Part shown: positions 43,922 to 53,200 of the stretch, piece after piece
Layout: each line of letters opens with the position of its first letter
How positions within the stretch are numbered: position 1 is the stretch's first letter
Assembly: GCA_947502265.1 (NCBI GenBank)
Contig: CANMZB010000022.1
Coordinates: forward strand, 1-60,972
Length of the DNA stretch: 60,972 nucleotides
Origin: an uncultured Sulfitobacter sp.
GTDB lineage: Bacteria > Pseudomonadota > Alphaproteobacteria > Rhodobacterales > Rhodobacteraceae
Direction: 5' to 3'
Notes under the pieces: generated by a model
Seen by the model: only the letters and a program-made list of their open reading frames with translations
Database searches by the model: none
What the model was told of the DNA's origin: nothing
Program-made: the position numbers and the translations under genes

Positions 43922-44945
43922 GAAACGCAGCCCGCTGTTGCCGGACCGGTTCCAGCAGCCGGACCTGTTCATCTGCGATATTTTCGATGCAGCCCCCAAG
44001 AGCGACATGGCAGGGATGGAGCACCCTGTCTTCTCGATCAGCAAACGCCCGGATCATCAGTCGCGAAAGTACCAGAACGGCGACAACTTCATCGAGGTCA
44101 CACCCTCTGCCAAAGGCATGGCCACGGTGTTCGACCGCGATATTCTGATCTTCTGTATTTCCCAGCTGATCGCGGCGCTGAACGAGGGCCGTCCGGTGTC
44201 CAAGACCGTGAGCTTCAAGATCATCGACTACCTCGTCGCCACCGGAAAACCCGTCGGTGGCAGCGCCTATCTCAGGGCCGAAGATGCCCTGGAGCGGTTG
44301 AGAGGCACGTCCATCAAGACCAATATCGTGACGGGGGAAGAACGCCAGTGGACGATTTTCGGTCTTGTCGAGAGCGCGAAGACCGTCCGGCGCGACAGCG
44401 ACGGTGCCCTGCTGGATGTTCAGGTCACGTTGTCGGACTGGGTCTTCAACGCGATCCAGGCCAAGGAAATCCTGACGATCAGCAAGGACTACTTCCGGCT
44501 GCGCAAGCCGCTGGAACGCCGGATGTACGAGATCGCCCGCAAGCACTGCGGCAAGGCCGCCGAATGGCGGATCGGTCTCGAAAAGCTGCAACTGAAATGT
44601 GGATCCCAGTCGTCGCCGAAGGAATTCAAGCGGCTGGTCACCAACATCATCGCAGAGAACGGGGAGCACGATCATTTCCCGGACTATGTTCCCGCTCTGG
44701 AGGGGACCATCGTCGCCTTCCGCGGCCGTGGGACGGTGCCGGTTAGGATTGAAGAGATTTACGAAGGCAGGCTGAACCCCGAGGCGTTCAGCGATGCGAG
44801 AACCGTCGCGCCTGGTTGGGACGTCCGCCATCTGGAGCACGAATGGCGCCGCTGGTGCGCCTCCGAAGAGATCGAACCCAAGCACCCCGACCGGCATTTC
44901 GTAAAGTTCTGCCAGAGCTGGTTCGAGAAACGCGGCAAACCGTAA
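43905..44945 (+). CDS. repA: RepA plasmid replication initiator (RPA family)
   Basis: 346 residues from GTG 43905. It matches the alphaproteobacterial replication initiator A family: LLPDRFQQPDLFICDIFDA, MAGMEHPVFSISKRPD, KTVSFKIIDYLVATG and SKDYFRLRKPLERRMYEIAR, with two winged-helix-like regions. It binds iterons to start replication. The start codon is the second base of the final iteron, so RepA binding would cover its own translation/transcription start and can autoregulate. ATG 44007 would cut conserved N-terminal residues, so I rejected it. Confidence 0.92.
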   Translation: MGDKTTKRSPLLPDRFQQPDLFICDIFDAAPKSDMAGMEHPVFSISKRPDHQSRKYQNGDNFIEVTPSAKGMATVFDRDILIFCISQLIAALNEGRPVSKTVSFKIIDYLVATGKPVGGSAYLRAEDALERLRGTSIKTNIVTGEERQWTIFGLVESAKTVRRDSDGALLDVQVTLSDWVFNAIQAKEILTISKDYFRLRKPLERRMYEIARKHCGKAAEWRIGLEKLQLKCGSQSSPKEFKRLVTNIIAENGEHDHFPDYVPALEGTIVAFRGRGTVPVRIEEIYEGRLNPEAFSDARTVAPGWDVRHLEHEWRRWCASEEIEPKHPDRHFVKFCQSWFEKRGKP

Positions 44946-45703
44946 GGTTCGGGGTCTCTTGGGATTCGCGAACGGCCGGGTCGTTCTGTAAAAACGCTGG
45001 AAATCGTCGAGTAACGAAGGCCGGATTGAAAATTGGCATCAGGATGACAGCGGATTGCTGCTCAGACCCTTGTCGCCTGGGCGAAGATCGTCACCCGAAT
45101 GGGCGGAGACGACAGGCTCCGGTCGGCCCGCCGACTAGAGCTGGCCCCCGCACCGGGGGCGTCCCCCTGAATTCACCCTGTTCCTGAAAAAACGAACCGG
45201 CCCATCGACGTCAGCTGACTCGAAGTGAAAGTCCCCGGCCCATGCCTCGGATCACGATTGACCACGCCGTCTTAATCATCGCCGACAATCGCCAGCTCAC
45301 GCACGAAAGGCCCGCAGTCTGCCTGAGGCCAGGATCATCGCCCGGCCAAGGAAGGCGGGCACCGCGCGGCGAACGAAATGTTCATCAGGGCGAACACGAT
45401 ACCCCAATTGCGAAGATCCGGCACCCCTGCGTCGCGAACCAGATCGAAACGGCACACCACGGAAAGAATGCGTTCGAACCACCACGTTGCCCTGGTGATC
45501 TGCACCAGAACGCTCGCACTTCCCTCAAAAGCGCTATGCGACCCGAAATTGATCAGCTGAAGGCTCACGGGATTCCGCACCATTGGTCACAAACCGGTTT
45601 TTCAGAATGACGGAATGATCCTGGCACACCAAGACTGAACGCCTGGCCGGCGCTCTTCGACTGATTTGCCGGCGCCACAATAATGCGCGCCATCCGCGCC
45701 GAC
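44946..45703. other. Stretch of 758 bp without a supported gene
   Basis: Both strands have frames of 60-120 codons. The most protein-like is leftward at 45335-45583 (WFERILSVVCRFDLVRDAG), which lacks a recognisable family and may be continued by another frame, as in a decayed gene. No clear repeats or terminators. It separates repA and the convergent repC-like gene. Confidence 0.4.
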
Positions 45704-46897
45704 CTACCCACCCCGTCGCCGGTGCAGCCCGATCAGACTTCCGACCACGTTCAGCTTCTTTCGATTGTAGGCTTTCGTCATGCCACGAAGCGCACCGCCG
45801 GGGTTTCTGACGGGGCTGATCGGATGGTCGAGGTTTGCATCCAGGATCATGACGCATGTGGCCGCGCCCACGCGGCCCATGCGGTGACAGGCAGCGTCCC
45901 ATGCGGTTTCGTTAATGCCGAGCGGTTTGAGCCGCGCAGCGGCGGCGTCGACGAACGCAGACTCAATGCCTCTGTCTGAGCGCGTCTCCACCTCGAACCG
46001 GAAATCTTCCGTTGCCAGTGTGACCATGTGCGACAGACCGTACCGGCTCTCGAAAAGACCTTGCAGGGCCGCCCTCTCCGCCGCACGCTTTTGTTCTATG
46101 CCCTGTTCGGAGCCGTCAGGCTCCGATTTAGAAATATCGGTGTGTGCGGGCTTGCCCGCACTCCGCTTATCCACGTGGTCGTTACAAGAAACATAAGGAT
46201 TCTGATTGTTGTCCTCTTGTATAAAGGACCGGAAGTTATGCGCCGGTTCACAGGAAGAATCAGAGTGGTTCTCGATCCATTCGCTCAGTTCCGAGCACAG
46301 CATCGTCGCATCCTCGACGTGCTGTGAAAGCAGCTGCTCGCCCATCGGCAGGAGGCGGTCGGCACGGGGCCATGCGTCGAAACGTCGGGCGATGGCGAGG
46401 ATCGCGGGGGCCATCCTGTCGCTGCCGGACAGCCGCGCGAGCTGCTCTTTGACCTCGGCCTTGCGGACGCTGCGCAGCGCCTTGAGCTGCTTCATGCTTT
46501 CGCCGGATGCGCGGCAGTCGTCCCGGATCGTCAGCAACTCGATAAACCGATGGATGAGGGGCGTCAGGATCAGGCCAAGGCCGGTGCGGAAATCGCGCCC
46601 GCCATTGGCGAGGGTGCGGCGCTCGATGAGGCCCAGCCGGGCAAACTTGCGTTCGTGATTGCGGAGCTGGCGGGCGCTGATCCCCAGACGGGCGGCAAGG
46701 GTTTCCTGCTGGCCGAAGAAGATCGGTTCGCGGGTCGGATCGATCCAGTCGCGCTTGTCGGTGCTGCCGATGAGCTTGGTCAGGATGAAGGCTCCGGCAC
46801 TGGAAAGGCCGATCTTCGGCCCGATCTCGCTTGCGAGCGCGATCATGTCTCCCCGGCCGTAGCCTTGGGGAAGGATTGGATATGGGTCTGCTGTCAT
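45704..46897 (-). CDS. RepC-like replication initiator
   Basis: 397 residues from ATG 46897. The N-terminal half carries a winged-helix DNA-binding region: IFFGQQETLAARLGISARQL, NHERKFARLGLIERR, as in RepC initiators of alphaproteobacterial plasmids. A long linker and a second domain with MVTLATEDFRFEVETRSDRG and WDAACHRMGRVGAATCVMIL follow. No repA/repB partition genes precede it. With RepA this gives two initiator-type proteins on one molecule, suggesting a composite replicon. Confidence 0.75.
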   Translation of the reverse strand: MTADPYPILPQGYGRGDMIALASEIGPKIGLSSAGAFILTKLIGSTDKRDWIDPTREPIFFGQQETLAARLGISARQLRNHERKFARLGLIERRTLANGGRDFRTGLGLILTPLIHRFIELLTIRDDCRASGESMKQLKALRSVRKAEVKEQLARLSGSDRMAPAILAIARRFDAWPRADRLLPMGEQLLSQHVEDATMLCSELSEWIENHSDSSCEPAHNFRSFIQEDNNQNPYVSCNDHVDKRSAGKPAHTDISKSEPDGSEQGIEQKRAAERAALQGLFESRYGLSHMVTLATEDFRFEVETRSDRGIESAFVDAAAARLKPLGINETAWDAACHRMGRVGAATCVMILDANLDHPISPVRNPGGALRGMTKAYNRKKLNVVGSLIGLHRRRGG

Positions 46898-46989
46898 GGG
46901 TCTTGTCCTCTGTGCGATGAAGGGGACAAGGCGGCAGAGGCATGGTTTCTCTGTTCGCACGGATGCGTTTTTTTCTTGCCTCAAATGTC

Positions 46990-47096
46990 AGGGGGATGGT
47001 AGAACCAGTCCAAGTTTGGAGTGTGGACCATCAGGAACGCCAATTCCCTGGTTCTAAAGCCCCCCTCGCCAGGTTGCCGCCTTGCGGGGGGTTTTC
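46990..47096 (+). ncRNA. Candidate counter-transcribed RNA of the repC-like gene
   Basis: Rightward structure opposite to and upstream of the repC-like gene: stem TAGAACCAG (47000-47008) with CTGGTTCTA (47048-47056), then a GC-rich hairpin CCCCCC...GGGGGG (47060-47091) followed by TTTTCGTTT, which looks like a rightward terminator although no rightward gene precedes it. In repABC plasmids a short antisense RNA with this layout controls repC. Promoter not identified. Confidence 0.4.
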
Positions 47097-47145
47097 GTTT
47101 GTCTGGGGTGCTGCTCACTCCTCCGTCCGATTCTGACGATCGTTG

Positions 47146-47178
47146 GCGTCAGATATACAACTTTTAGATATCTGACGC
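47146..47178. repeat. 11-bp perfect inverted repeat
   Basis: GCGTCAGATAT and ATATCTGACGC separated by 11 nt (ACAACTTTTAG), 36 bp beyond the stop of the secreted gene at 47214. On the minus strand it could stop that transcript, but it lacks a T-tract; a recombination or binding site is also possible. Confidence 0.5.
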
Positions 47179-47213
47179 AATTATAGTGGCGTCGACGAAG
47201 ACAGGCACTACGG

Positions 47214-47978
47214 CTAGTAATTCACCTGCTCGTATCCGTAATTCCCCTCGTAATCCCGCCAGTCGATGAAAACCGAACGGTTGTAGATGCTCGGGCACGT
47301 GTCACCGTAGCGTTCCAGACCGACATGGGCGGCGGGGATCGCAGAAACGTCAGACCTGCTCCAGCGGTAGTCGCCCTGGGTGCCGTAGGTGCCGAGACGG
47401 ACGCTGGCATACCGCGAGCAGTCGTTGTCGCGGCCATGCTCCCATTGCCGCGCCTGGACGTTGAAGACGCGAATGGACCGGACGAAGTTGAACTCCGCAC
47501 CGCTGATGTCGATGTCGGCCTGCCCGTTGTCGTCGCTGTAATCCTGGATGAGGTGCAGCATCGTCTCTTCCGGAAGGCGCGCGGCTGTGCCGCCGCTGAA
47601 CCGCATCACGGCGGGCTGCGGAGCAAGGTGGAAGTCGGACATCGGCTCGGTGGGATACGATTGGGCGGGCGCGGTGCGCTCCATCGCAATGTCGAAAAAA
47701 CGCTGCGTGTCGATCGGGGACGGATCGACCTCATACGCGACACCCATCGGGCAGCGCCAGATTTGCAGCGGCGGCTCAATGGGCCAGGGTGTGATGCGGC
47801 GGATGAACTCGGCGCGCGCGCGAGTGCAGGGAACCGATGCGGGCCAGCCGCCCGACAGGCACAGCAGGATCGCGCAGTCGATCTGGTAGGTCTGGGCTTC
47901 CGCGCGTTCGGGGATCACACTGAAACTCGTTGCGGCGACGGCTACCACGGCTGCGGCAGTGCGGGATAGGTTCGGCAT
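47214..47978 (-). CDS. Secreted conjugation-associated protein, function unknown
   Basis: 254 residues with a signal peptide ending ERAEAQ. The next part, DCAILLCLSGGWP...CTRARAEFI, resembles the Cys-rich start of TrbM-like exported conjugation proteins; the rest (SRYASVRLGTYGTQGDYRW, YNRSVFIDW) is beta-rich. GAGGA precedes ATG 47978. The motif ATAAGATCGT upstream (48023) is the inverse of that ahead of the virB operon, so co-regulation is possible. Confidence 0.6.
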   Translation of the reverse strand: MPNLSRTAAAVVAVAATSFSVIPERAEAQTYQIDCAILLCLSGGWPASVPCTRARAEFIRRITPWPIEPPLQIWRCPMGVAYEVDPSPIDTQRFFDIAMERTAPAQSYPTEPMSDFHLAPQPAVMRFSGGTAARLPEETMLHLIQDYSDDNGQADIDISGAEFNFVRSIRVFNVQARQWEHGRDNDCSRYASVRLGTYGTQGDYRWSRSDVSAIPAAHVGLERYGDTCPSIYNRSVFIDWRDYEGNYGYEQVNY

Positions 47979-48182
47979 CACGGTTTCCTCGGCTTACGAT
48001 CCTAGAAGAGCGTCCTTATGTTATAAGATCGTAATAATGGGAATCGCTCCGCTTTGGCAATCAGTTTGTCAGTCGGCGTAAAAATGATAGCCGGACAAAG
48101 CCGGGCGCGGAGGAGATGAGACGTGCGTTCGGGTCGTCACGATGACCGTGCCGGTCAAAAGACTCGCAACAGCACGGAAAGT

Positions 48183-48197
48183 GCTATATATGATAGC
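48183..48197. promoter_or_regulatory. Operator-like dyad of the vapBC operon
   Basis: GCTAT-ATATG-ATAGC, an inverted repeat 29 bp upstream of the antitoxin start and overlapping an AT-rich -10-like stretch. VapBC complexes usually bind such dyads to autoregulate. Confidence 0.5.
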
Positions 48198-48225
48198 ATA
48201 CATGCCATTTAGCTGGGAGGCTCAG

Positions 48226-48465
48226 ATGTCCCGTTCACTTCACGTCCGCAATCTCGACGATGAAATCGTTCACCGGCTGAAGGCGCGGGCCGCCAGACAT
48301 GGGCGGTCGGCGGAAGCCGAGCACAGGGAAATCCTTAGCCATGCCCTGTCCGCAGAAGTCGATCCTTCCTTCGCCGATCTTGCGGCCCAGCTTAGATTGA
48401 TGTCCGCAGGCCGTAAGCACACACCTGCCGAGCAACTCCAGCACGAGGGCCGGGCAGAGCGGTGA
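48226..48465 (+). CDS. vapB: FitA/VapB-type antitoxin
   Basis: 79 residues with a ribbon-helix-helix N-terminus, RSLHVRNLDDEIVHRLKARA, and SAEAEHREIL as in FitA-like antitoxins. The tail would wrap the toxin. GGGAGG precedes ATG 48226; an earlier frame start has no support. Overlaps vapC by 4 bp. Confidence 0.88.
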   Translation: MSRSLHVRNLDDEIVHRLKARAARHGRSAEAEHREILSHALSAEVDPSFADLAAQLRLMSAGRKHTPAEQLQHEGRAER

Positions 48466-48902
48466 CGGCTTTCGTCGTCGATGCGAGCGTCGTCATCAAG
48501 TGGGTGGTGCAGGAGGAGGGCTCCGATGCTGCCGTCCGCCTCATCGAGGGACCGACGTTAAGTGCCCCAGACCTGCTGATCCCTGAATGCGCCAACATCC
48601 TGTGGAAGAAGGTCCGTCGTGAGGAGCTGACCTGTGAGGAGGCCGTGCTTGCCGCGGAGCTCCTCATGCGGGCCGATATCGAACTGGTCCCGACCCGTGC
48701 GCTGATGTCGGCGGCCCTCAGGCTGGCGGTTGATCTTGGCCATGCGGCCTACGACTGCATGTATCTCGCCCTGGCGATGGAACGGGGTGACACCTTCGTG
48801 ACGGCCGACGGAAAGTTTGCGCGGCTGGTTGCGCGTGCGGGTGGGTCCGAACTCGAGGGCAAGGTCGTGGAGCTGGGAGCGGTCGGGACCTGGGATGCGT
48901 AA
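48462..48902 (+). CDS. vapC: VapC PIN-domain toxin
   Basis: 146 residues from a GTG start, PIN-domain ribonuclease. Acidic active-site residues: first Asp in VVDASVVIKW, Glu in LLIPECANILW, then AAYDCMYLALA and FVTADGKFARL. With VapB it forms an addiction module favouring plasmid retention. It lies just before the type III R-M genes. Confidence 0.9.
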   Translation: MTAFVVDASVVIKWVVQEEGSDAAVRLIEGPTLSAPDLLIPECANILWKKVRREELTCEEAVLAAELLMRADIELVPTRALMSAALRLAVDLGHAAYDCMYLALAMERGDTFVTADGKFARLVARAGGSELEGKVVELGAVGTWDA

Positions 48903-48968
48903 CGTCGCACTGCCGCTCTTGGTCTGGCTGGCCGCTCGGACAGACGGAATGACGGGAGGACCGCGGCT

Positions 48969-50513
48969 GTGCCGACGCTAGACTGGGCCACGCGGGATGC
49001 GGACATGGCAGCGGCAGACCGCGTGCCGTATCGCCTGCTCGACGACGTACCGACGCTGTCGGCAGGGAAGGGCGATCCGTCGGGGCTGCTGGTACAGGGT
49101 GACAATCTCGAGGCGCTCAAGGCGCTGTTGCCGTTCTACGGCGGGCGGGTGCGCTGCATCTACATCGATCCGCCCTACAACACCCGGTCGGCGTTTGAGC
49201 ATTACGACGATAATCTGGAGCACGCGAAGTGGCTGGGTATGATTGTGCCCCGGCTCCAGCTGCTGCGCGAATTCCTGTCCGAAGACGGGTCGATCTGGGT
49301 CAGCATCGACGACAACGAGGGGCATTATCTGAAGGTCGTGATGGACGAAGTGTTCGGGCGGCGGAACTTCGTAGCGAATGTCGTTTGGCAGAAGCGGACA
49401 TCCCGTGAGAACCGAGCAGCAATGTCGAGTCAGCACGATCATGTCTTGCTCTATGCCGTCGGAGGTGCATCCCACTGGAAAGATACTCGCAACCTACTCG
49501 CCGATACCGATCGCGGATATTCCAATCCGGACGATGATCCACGTGGCAATTGGAGATCCATACCCTTCAGTGCACAAGGTTTTAGAGCAAATCAAGTCTA
49601 CAAGATTGAGACGCCGACAGGCATTCTGTTGGATCCGCCACGCGGAAGATGCTGGGGTGCCACGGAGCCCGAATTTATGCGCCTACGCGACGAAGCGAAC
49701 AAAATTTATTGGCCACGAGGCGGCGAAGGTCGGCCTCGTGTGAAAAAGTTCGCGTCTGAGGAAAGCGGACTGGTTCCTTTCACTATTTGGCCTGCTGAGG
49801 ATGTTGGTGATAATCAGGCAGCAAAAAAAGAAGTTATGGCAGTCAATTCTGATGAACTTTTCGACACCCCCAAACCCGAACGCCTCCTCCAGCGCATCCT
49901 GCACATCGCCACCAACCCCGGCGACCTTGTCCTGGACTCCTTCCTTGGCTCGGGCACGACTGCCGCTGTCGCGCACAAGATGGGCCGTCGCTGGATCGGC
50001 ATCGAAATGGGCGATCACGCCCGCACCCACGCCGCTGCGCGCATGGTCAAGGTGATCGACGGCGAGCAGGGCGGTATCAGCAAGGTCGCCGAATGGCAGG
50101 GCGGCGGAGCGTTCCGCTTCGCCACGCTTGGGGCCGAGGCGTTCGACGGATCGGGCCGCATCAACCCGGACGTCACCTGGCCCGACCTCGCCGCGCATGT
50201 CTGGTTCGCCGAAACCCGTAGCGCGCGCACCGAACACGGAACGCAGAACGCAGGCCCGCTGATTGGCGTCCACGAGGGCGGGGCGGTGGCGCTGCTGTGG
50301 AACGGTGTACTGAAGGACCGCTCTGCGTCCGGCGGCAACGTTCTGGTCCACCCCACCTTGCAACTGATCCGCGAAGACATCGCTCGCCGCTATCCGGGCC
50401 ACGATGGACCGCTCACAATTTACGGCGCTGCGACCCGGCTCTCGCCCGCGACGCTCAAGGCCGAGCGCATTACTTTCAAGCAGACACCGTACGCCGTGGC
50501 GCACCGGCTATGA
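48969..50513 (+). CDS. mod: Type III restriction-modification methyltransferase (Mod)
   Basis: 514 residues from a GTG start. Amino-methyltransferase of the beta arrangement: DPPYNT at about residue 67 (catalytic) and FLGSGTTAAVAHK at about 324 (SAM binding). The region between, about 49380-49850, is richer in A and T and corresponds to the target recognition domain, which is typically exchanged between systems. It methylates adenine in one strand of the recognition site. Overlaps res by 4 bp. Confidence 0.92.
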   Translation: MPTLDWATRDADMAAADRVPYRLLDDVPTLSAGKGDPSGLLVQGDNLEALKALLPFYGGRVRCIYIDPPYNTRSAFEHYDDNLEHAKWLGMIVPRLQLLREFLSEDGSIWVSIDDNEGHYLKVVMDEVFGRRNFVANVVWQKRTSRENRAAMSSQHDHVLLYAVGGASHWKDTRNLLADTDRGYSNPDDDPRGNWRSIPFSAQGFRANQVYKIETPTGILLDPPRGRCWGATEPEFMRLRDEANKIYWPRGGEGRPRVKKFASEESGLVPFTIWPAEDVGDNQAAKKEVMAVNSDELFDTPKPERLLQRILHIATNPGDLVLDSFLGSGTTAAVAHKMGRRWIGIEMGDHARTHAAARMVKVIDGEQGGISKVAEWQGGGAFRFATLGAEAFDGSGRINPDVTWPDLAAHVWFAETRSARTEHGTQNAGPLIGVHEGGAVALLWNGVLKDRSASGGNVLVHPTLQLIREDIARRYPGHDGPLTIYGAATRLSPATLKAERITFKQTPYAVAHRL

Positions 50514-53200
50514 TGGAGCTGAAGTCTTACCAACGCGAGGCGCTCGACGATCTGCGCGACTATCTGGACCTCGCCCGCTCGGGTGATCCGGCCCAGGCTT
50601 GGGAGATCGCGGCGGAGGCCGCGCGCAAGCGCGCGCTGGAAAACGGGCGTGCCCGCAACTTCGACGCCTACCGTCCTCTGGAGGGTATGGAGGCCACACC
50701 CTACGTCTGCATCCGCCTGCCTACGGGGGGCGGCAAGACGCTGTTGGCCGCCGAGACTATCCCGCTGTCGACCGCCTTCATGGGCACACCGCGCCCGTTG
50801 GTCGTCTGGTTCGCGCCCACCAAGATCATCGTGGCGCAGACGGTAGAGGCGCTTACGAAGGCGGGCCACCCCCTGCGCGAGCGGCTGCACGCAGCATTCG
50901 CGGGTCGGGTGCGCGTGTTCGACGTGAGCGCCTTCGAGACGATCTCGCCGCAGGACATCGCCTCGAACTGCTGCATCGTGGTGTCTACGCTGGCGGCCTT
51001 CAACGTGACGGATACCGTGGGGCGGCGGGTCTATGCGCACAACGAGGCGATGGAGCCGCATTTCGCAGGCGTGGACACGCGGGGGTTCGAGACTGTGTCG
51101 GATGCGGAGGCGGCGGACAACGACATGCTGACCGCTGGCCGCCCGAAATGGTCGTTCGCCAACCTGCTGCACCTGCATCGGCCTCTGATGATCGTCGACG
51201 AGGGCCACCGCGTCACCTCGCCCACGGCGCGGACCACGCAAGCCAGGCTCGCACCGCGCGCGGTGATCGAATTCACGGCCACGCCCACGGGGAGCAACAA
51301 CGTCCTCTTTTCCGCCACCGCCACGGCGCTGAAGGAGGAAGAGATGATCAAGCTGCCGATCCGCGCCCGCATTCATGCGTCTTGGCGCGATGCGGTTTCA
51401 GCTACTGTCGCACGTCGCAACTGGCTGGAGGAGGCGGCGGACCGGGAGGTCGAGCACTTGCGGCCGGTGGCGCTCTATCAGGCACGACCGAAGAACGCAG
51501 AGCCGACGGTGGAGGATGTGCGCCGCTTTCTAGTGGAAGAGCGGATGATCCCCGAGGCGCATGTGGTTGTGGCGACGGGCGACCAGCGCGGACTCGACGG
51601 TGTGGACCTTACCGATCCCACCGTCCGGGTGCGCCACGTCATCACCGTCGACGCGCTCAAGGAGGGGTGGGACTGCCCCTCGGCCTATGTACTGTGCGCC
51701 ACGCAGAACCTGTCCTCGTCCACGGCAGTGGAACAGATCCTCGGCCGCATTCTGCGGATGCCCTATGCCGCGCGCCGCAATACGCGGGCCCTGAACGAAG
51801 CCTACGCCGAGATCGTGGAAGGGGATTTCACCGCGACCGCGGCGGCATTGCGGGACAAACTCTTGTCGATGGGCTTCACCGATGAGGAGGCCGCTGTCGG
51901 CATCGTAGCCGACGCCCCGCAATCCGACGATCAGGGTCGGTTGTTCGACCCGCGCCCCGATCCCCGTCCCGTGGTCGAAGTCGATCTGCCATCGTCCCCG
52001 TCGCCAGAAGAGGCCGAGGCACTCGTGCGGGCCGGGGCCACCATCGTGCAACGCGGGGACCGCGTGATCGTCGCCGTCGCGGGCGAGGTAACCAACGAGA
52101 CGGCCGAGGCCCTGCGCCGCGCGGCACCGTCGGAGCAGCGTGCCGAGGTCGACGCCCGACTTGCCGCCCACGCCGCGCGGGTAGAGCGTCATCGCAGTCC
52201 CGCTGACCGGGGGGCCGCGATCGAGTTGCCGCTGCTTGGGCTGGATTTGGACGGAGAGGTGATCGACGCCTCTACCGACAGCCTGTGGGAGAGGTCCGAC
52301 TGGCGGCTGCCTGCAGCGGAAGCGGTGCTGTCGGAGGCGGAGCTGACCCTCAGCCGCGACACAGGCGAGGTGGTCATGGACGTGGAGGCGGGGGAGGTGG
52401 TCCACCGGCTCGCCTACCGGGCCGAGACGCCCGGACTGGGTATCCCGGAGGGTGATCTGGACGCGCTGCGAATCCAGATTGTCCGCTACGTCGCCCGCGA
52501 GTGCCGGTCGCCCGAACTGGTAGAGTCGGAAGTCGAAGCGTGGATTGGCACCGTGATCGGCGCGCTGGAACGCGACCGTGGACTGACGCCGGACGCACTG
52601 GCCGACTGGCAAGACGTGATCGCCATCACGCTGCGCCGCAAGATCGTCCGCCTTCGAGCTGCGGCCAGACGAGAAACCCGCGAGACCATGCTGTTTGGCG
52701 CGACCGCATTACCGCGTGCCACCCGCGGCACAATTCGCCTCGACGGGACAGCTTTCGCGAACCAGGCCACGGAGCCTCTGCCCGGCGGCCAACGGTTCTC
52801 GCATCACCTCTACGGCGCGGACCGAATGCACCGTCTTGACGGCAAGCCCCTAGGCGAGGAGTTCCAATGTGCAGTGCAGCTCGACGCATTGGAAGCCGTC
52901 GAAGTCTGGTGCCGCAACATCGCGCGCCACCCCGATGCCTTCTGGCTGCCCAAGGCGGAGGGGCGGTTCTTCCCGGATTTCGTGGCGGGACTGACCGATG
53001 GGCGGCTCATGGTGATCGAGTACAAAGGGGACGATCGCGCGACAAACGACGACACCAAGGACAAGGATAGGGTCGGGCGGCTGTGGGCCGCCACAACGGG
53101 CAATGTTTATGCCACCGTGTTCAAGACTCTCCACGGGAAGGGGCCGGCAGAGCAGATGATGACAGCAATAGGTCGAGATCCTTCAGGGGGTGTGGGGTAA
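50510..53200 (+). CDS. res: Type III restriction endonuclease subunit (Res)
   Basis: 896 residues. SF2 helicase motor with Walker A LPTGGGKT at about residue 70, DEGH (MIVDEGHRV) at about 225, EFTATPTGSNN and later motif EQILGRILRMPYA; C-terminal PD-(D/E)xK-type nuclease with FFPDFVAG and MVIEYKGD. Length and domain order match complete Res subunits. It needs Mod for site recognition. No frameshift seen, so the system appears functional. Confidence 0.92.
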   Translation: MMELKSYQREALDDLRDYLDLARSGDPAQAWEIAAEAARKRALENGRARNFDAYRPLEGMEATPYVCIRLPTGGGKTLLAAETIPLSTAFMGTPRPLVVWFAPTKIIVAQTVEALTKAGHPLRERLHAAFAGRVRVFDVSAFETISPQDIASNCCIVVSTLAAFNVTDTVGRRVYAHNEAMEPHFAGVDTRGFETVSDAEAADNDMLTAGRPKWSFANLLHLHRPLMIVDEGHRVTSPTARTTQARLAPRAVIEFTATPTGSNNVLFSATATALKEEEMIKLPIRARIHASWRDAVSATVARRNWLEEAADREVEHLRPVALYQARPKNAEPTVEDVRRFLVEERMIPEAHVVVATGDQRGLDGVDLTDPTVRVRHVITVDALKEGWDCPSAYVLCATQNLSSSTAVEQILGRILRMPYAARRNTRALNEAYAEIVEGDFTATAAALRDKLLSMGFTDEEAAVGIVADAPQSDDQGRLFDPRPDPRPVVEVDLPSSPSPEEAEALVRAGATIVQRGDRVIVAVAGEVTNETAEALRRAAPSEQRAEVDARLAAHAARVERHRSPADRGAAIELPLLGLDLDGEVIDASTDSLWERSDWRLPAAEAVLSEAELTLSRDTGEVVMDVEAGEVVHRLAYRAETPGLGIPEGDLDALRIQIVRYVARECRSPELVESEVEAWIGTVIGALERDRGLTPDALADWQDVIAITLRRKIVRLRAAARRETRETMLFGATALPRATRGTIRLDGTAFANQATEPLPGGQRFSHHLYGADRMHRLDGKPLGEEFQCAVQLDALEAVEVWCRNIARHPDAFWLPKAEGRFFPDFVAGLTDGRLMVIEYKGDDRATNDDTKDKDRVGRLWAATTGNVYATVFKTLHGKGPAEQMMTAIGRDPSGGVG

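Noticed and set aside
45242..45610. Rightward frame of 122 codons downstream of repA
   Set aside because: Composition unlike a protein; the opposite strand is equally open. Left as unassigned.
50230..50251. Three heptad-like units (GAACACG GAACGCA GAACGCA) inside mod
   Set aside because: In frame within a coding region, only three units; best taken as chance codon use.
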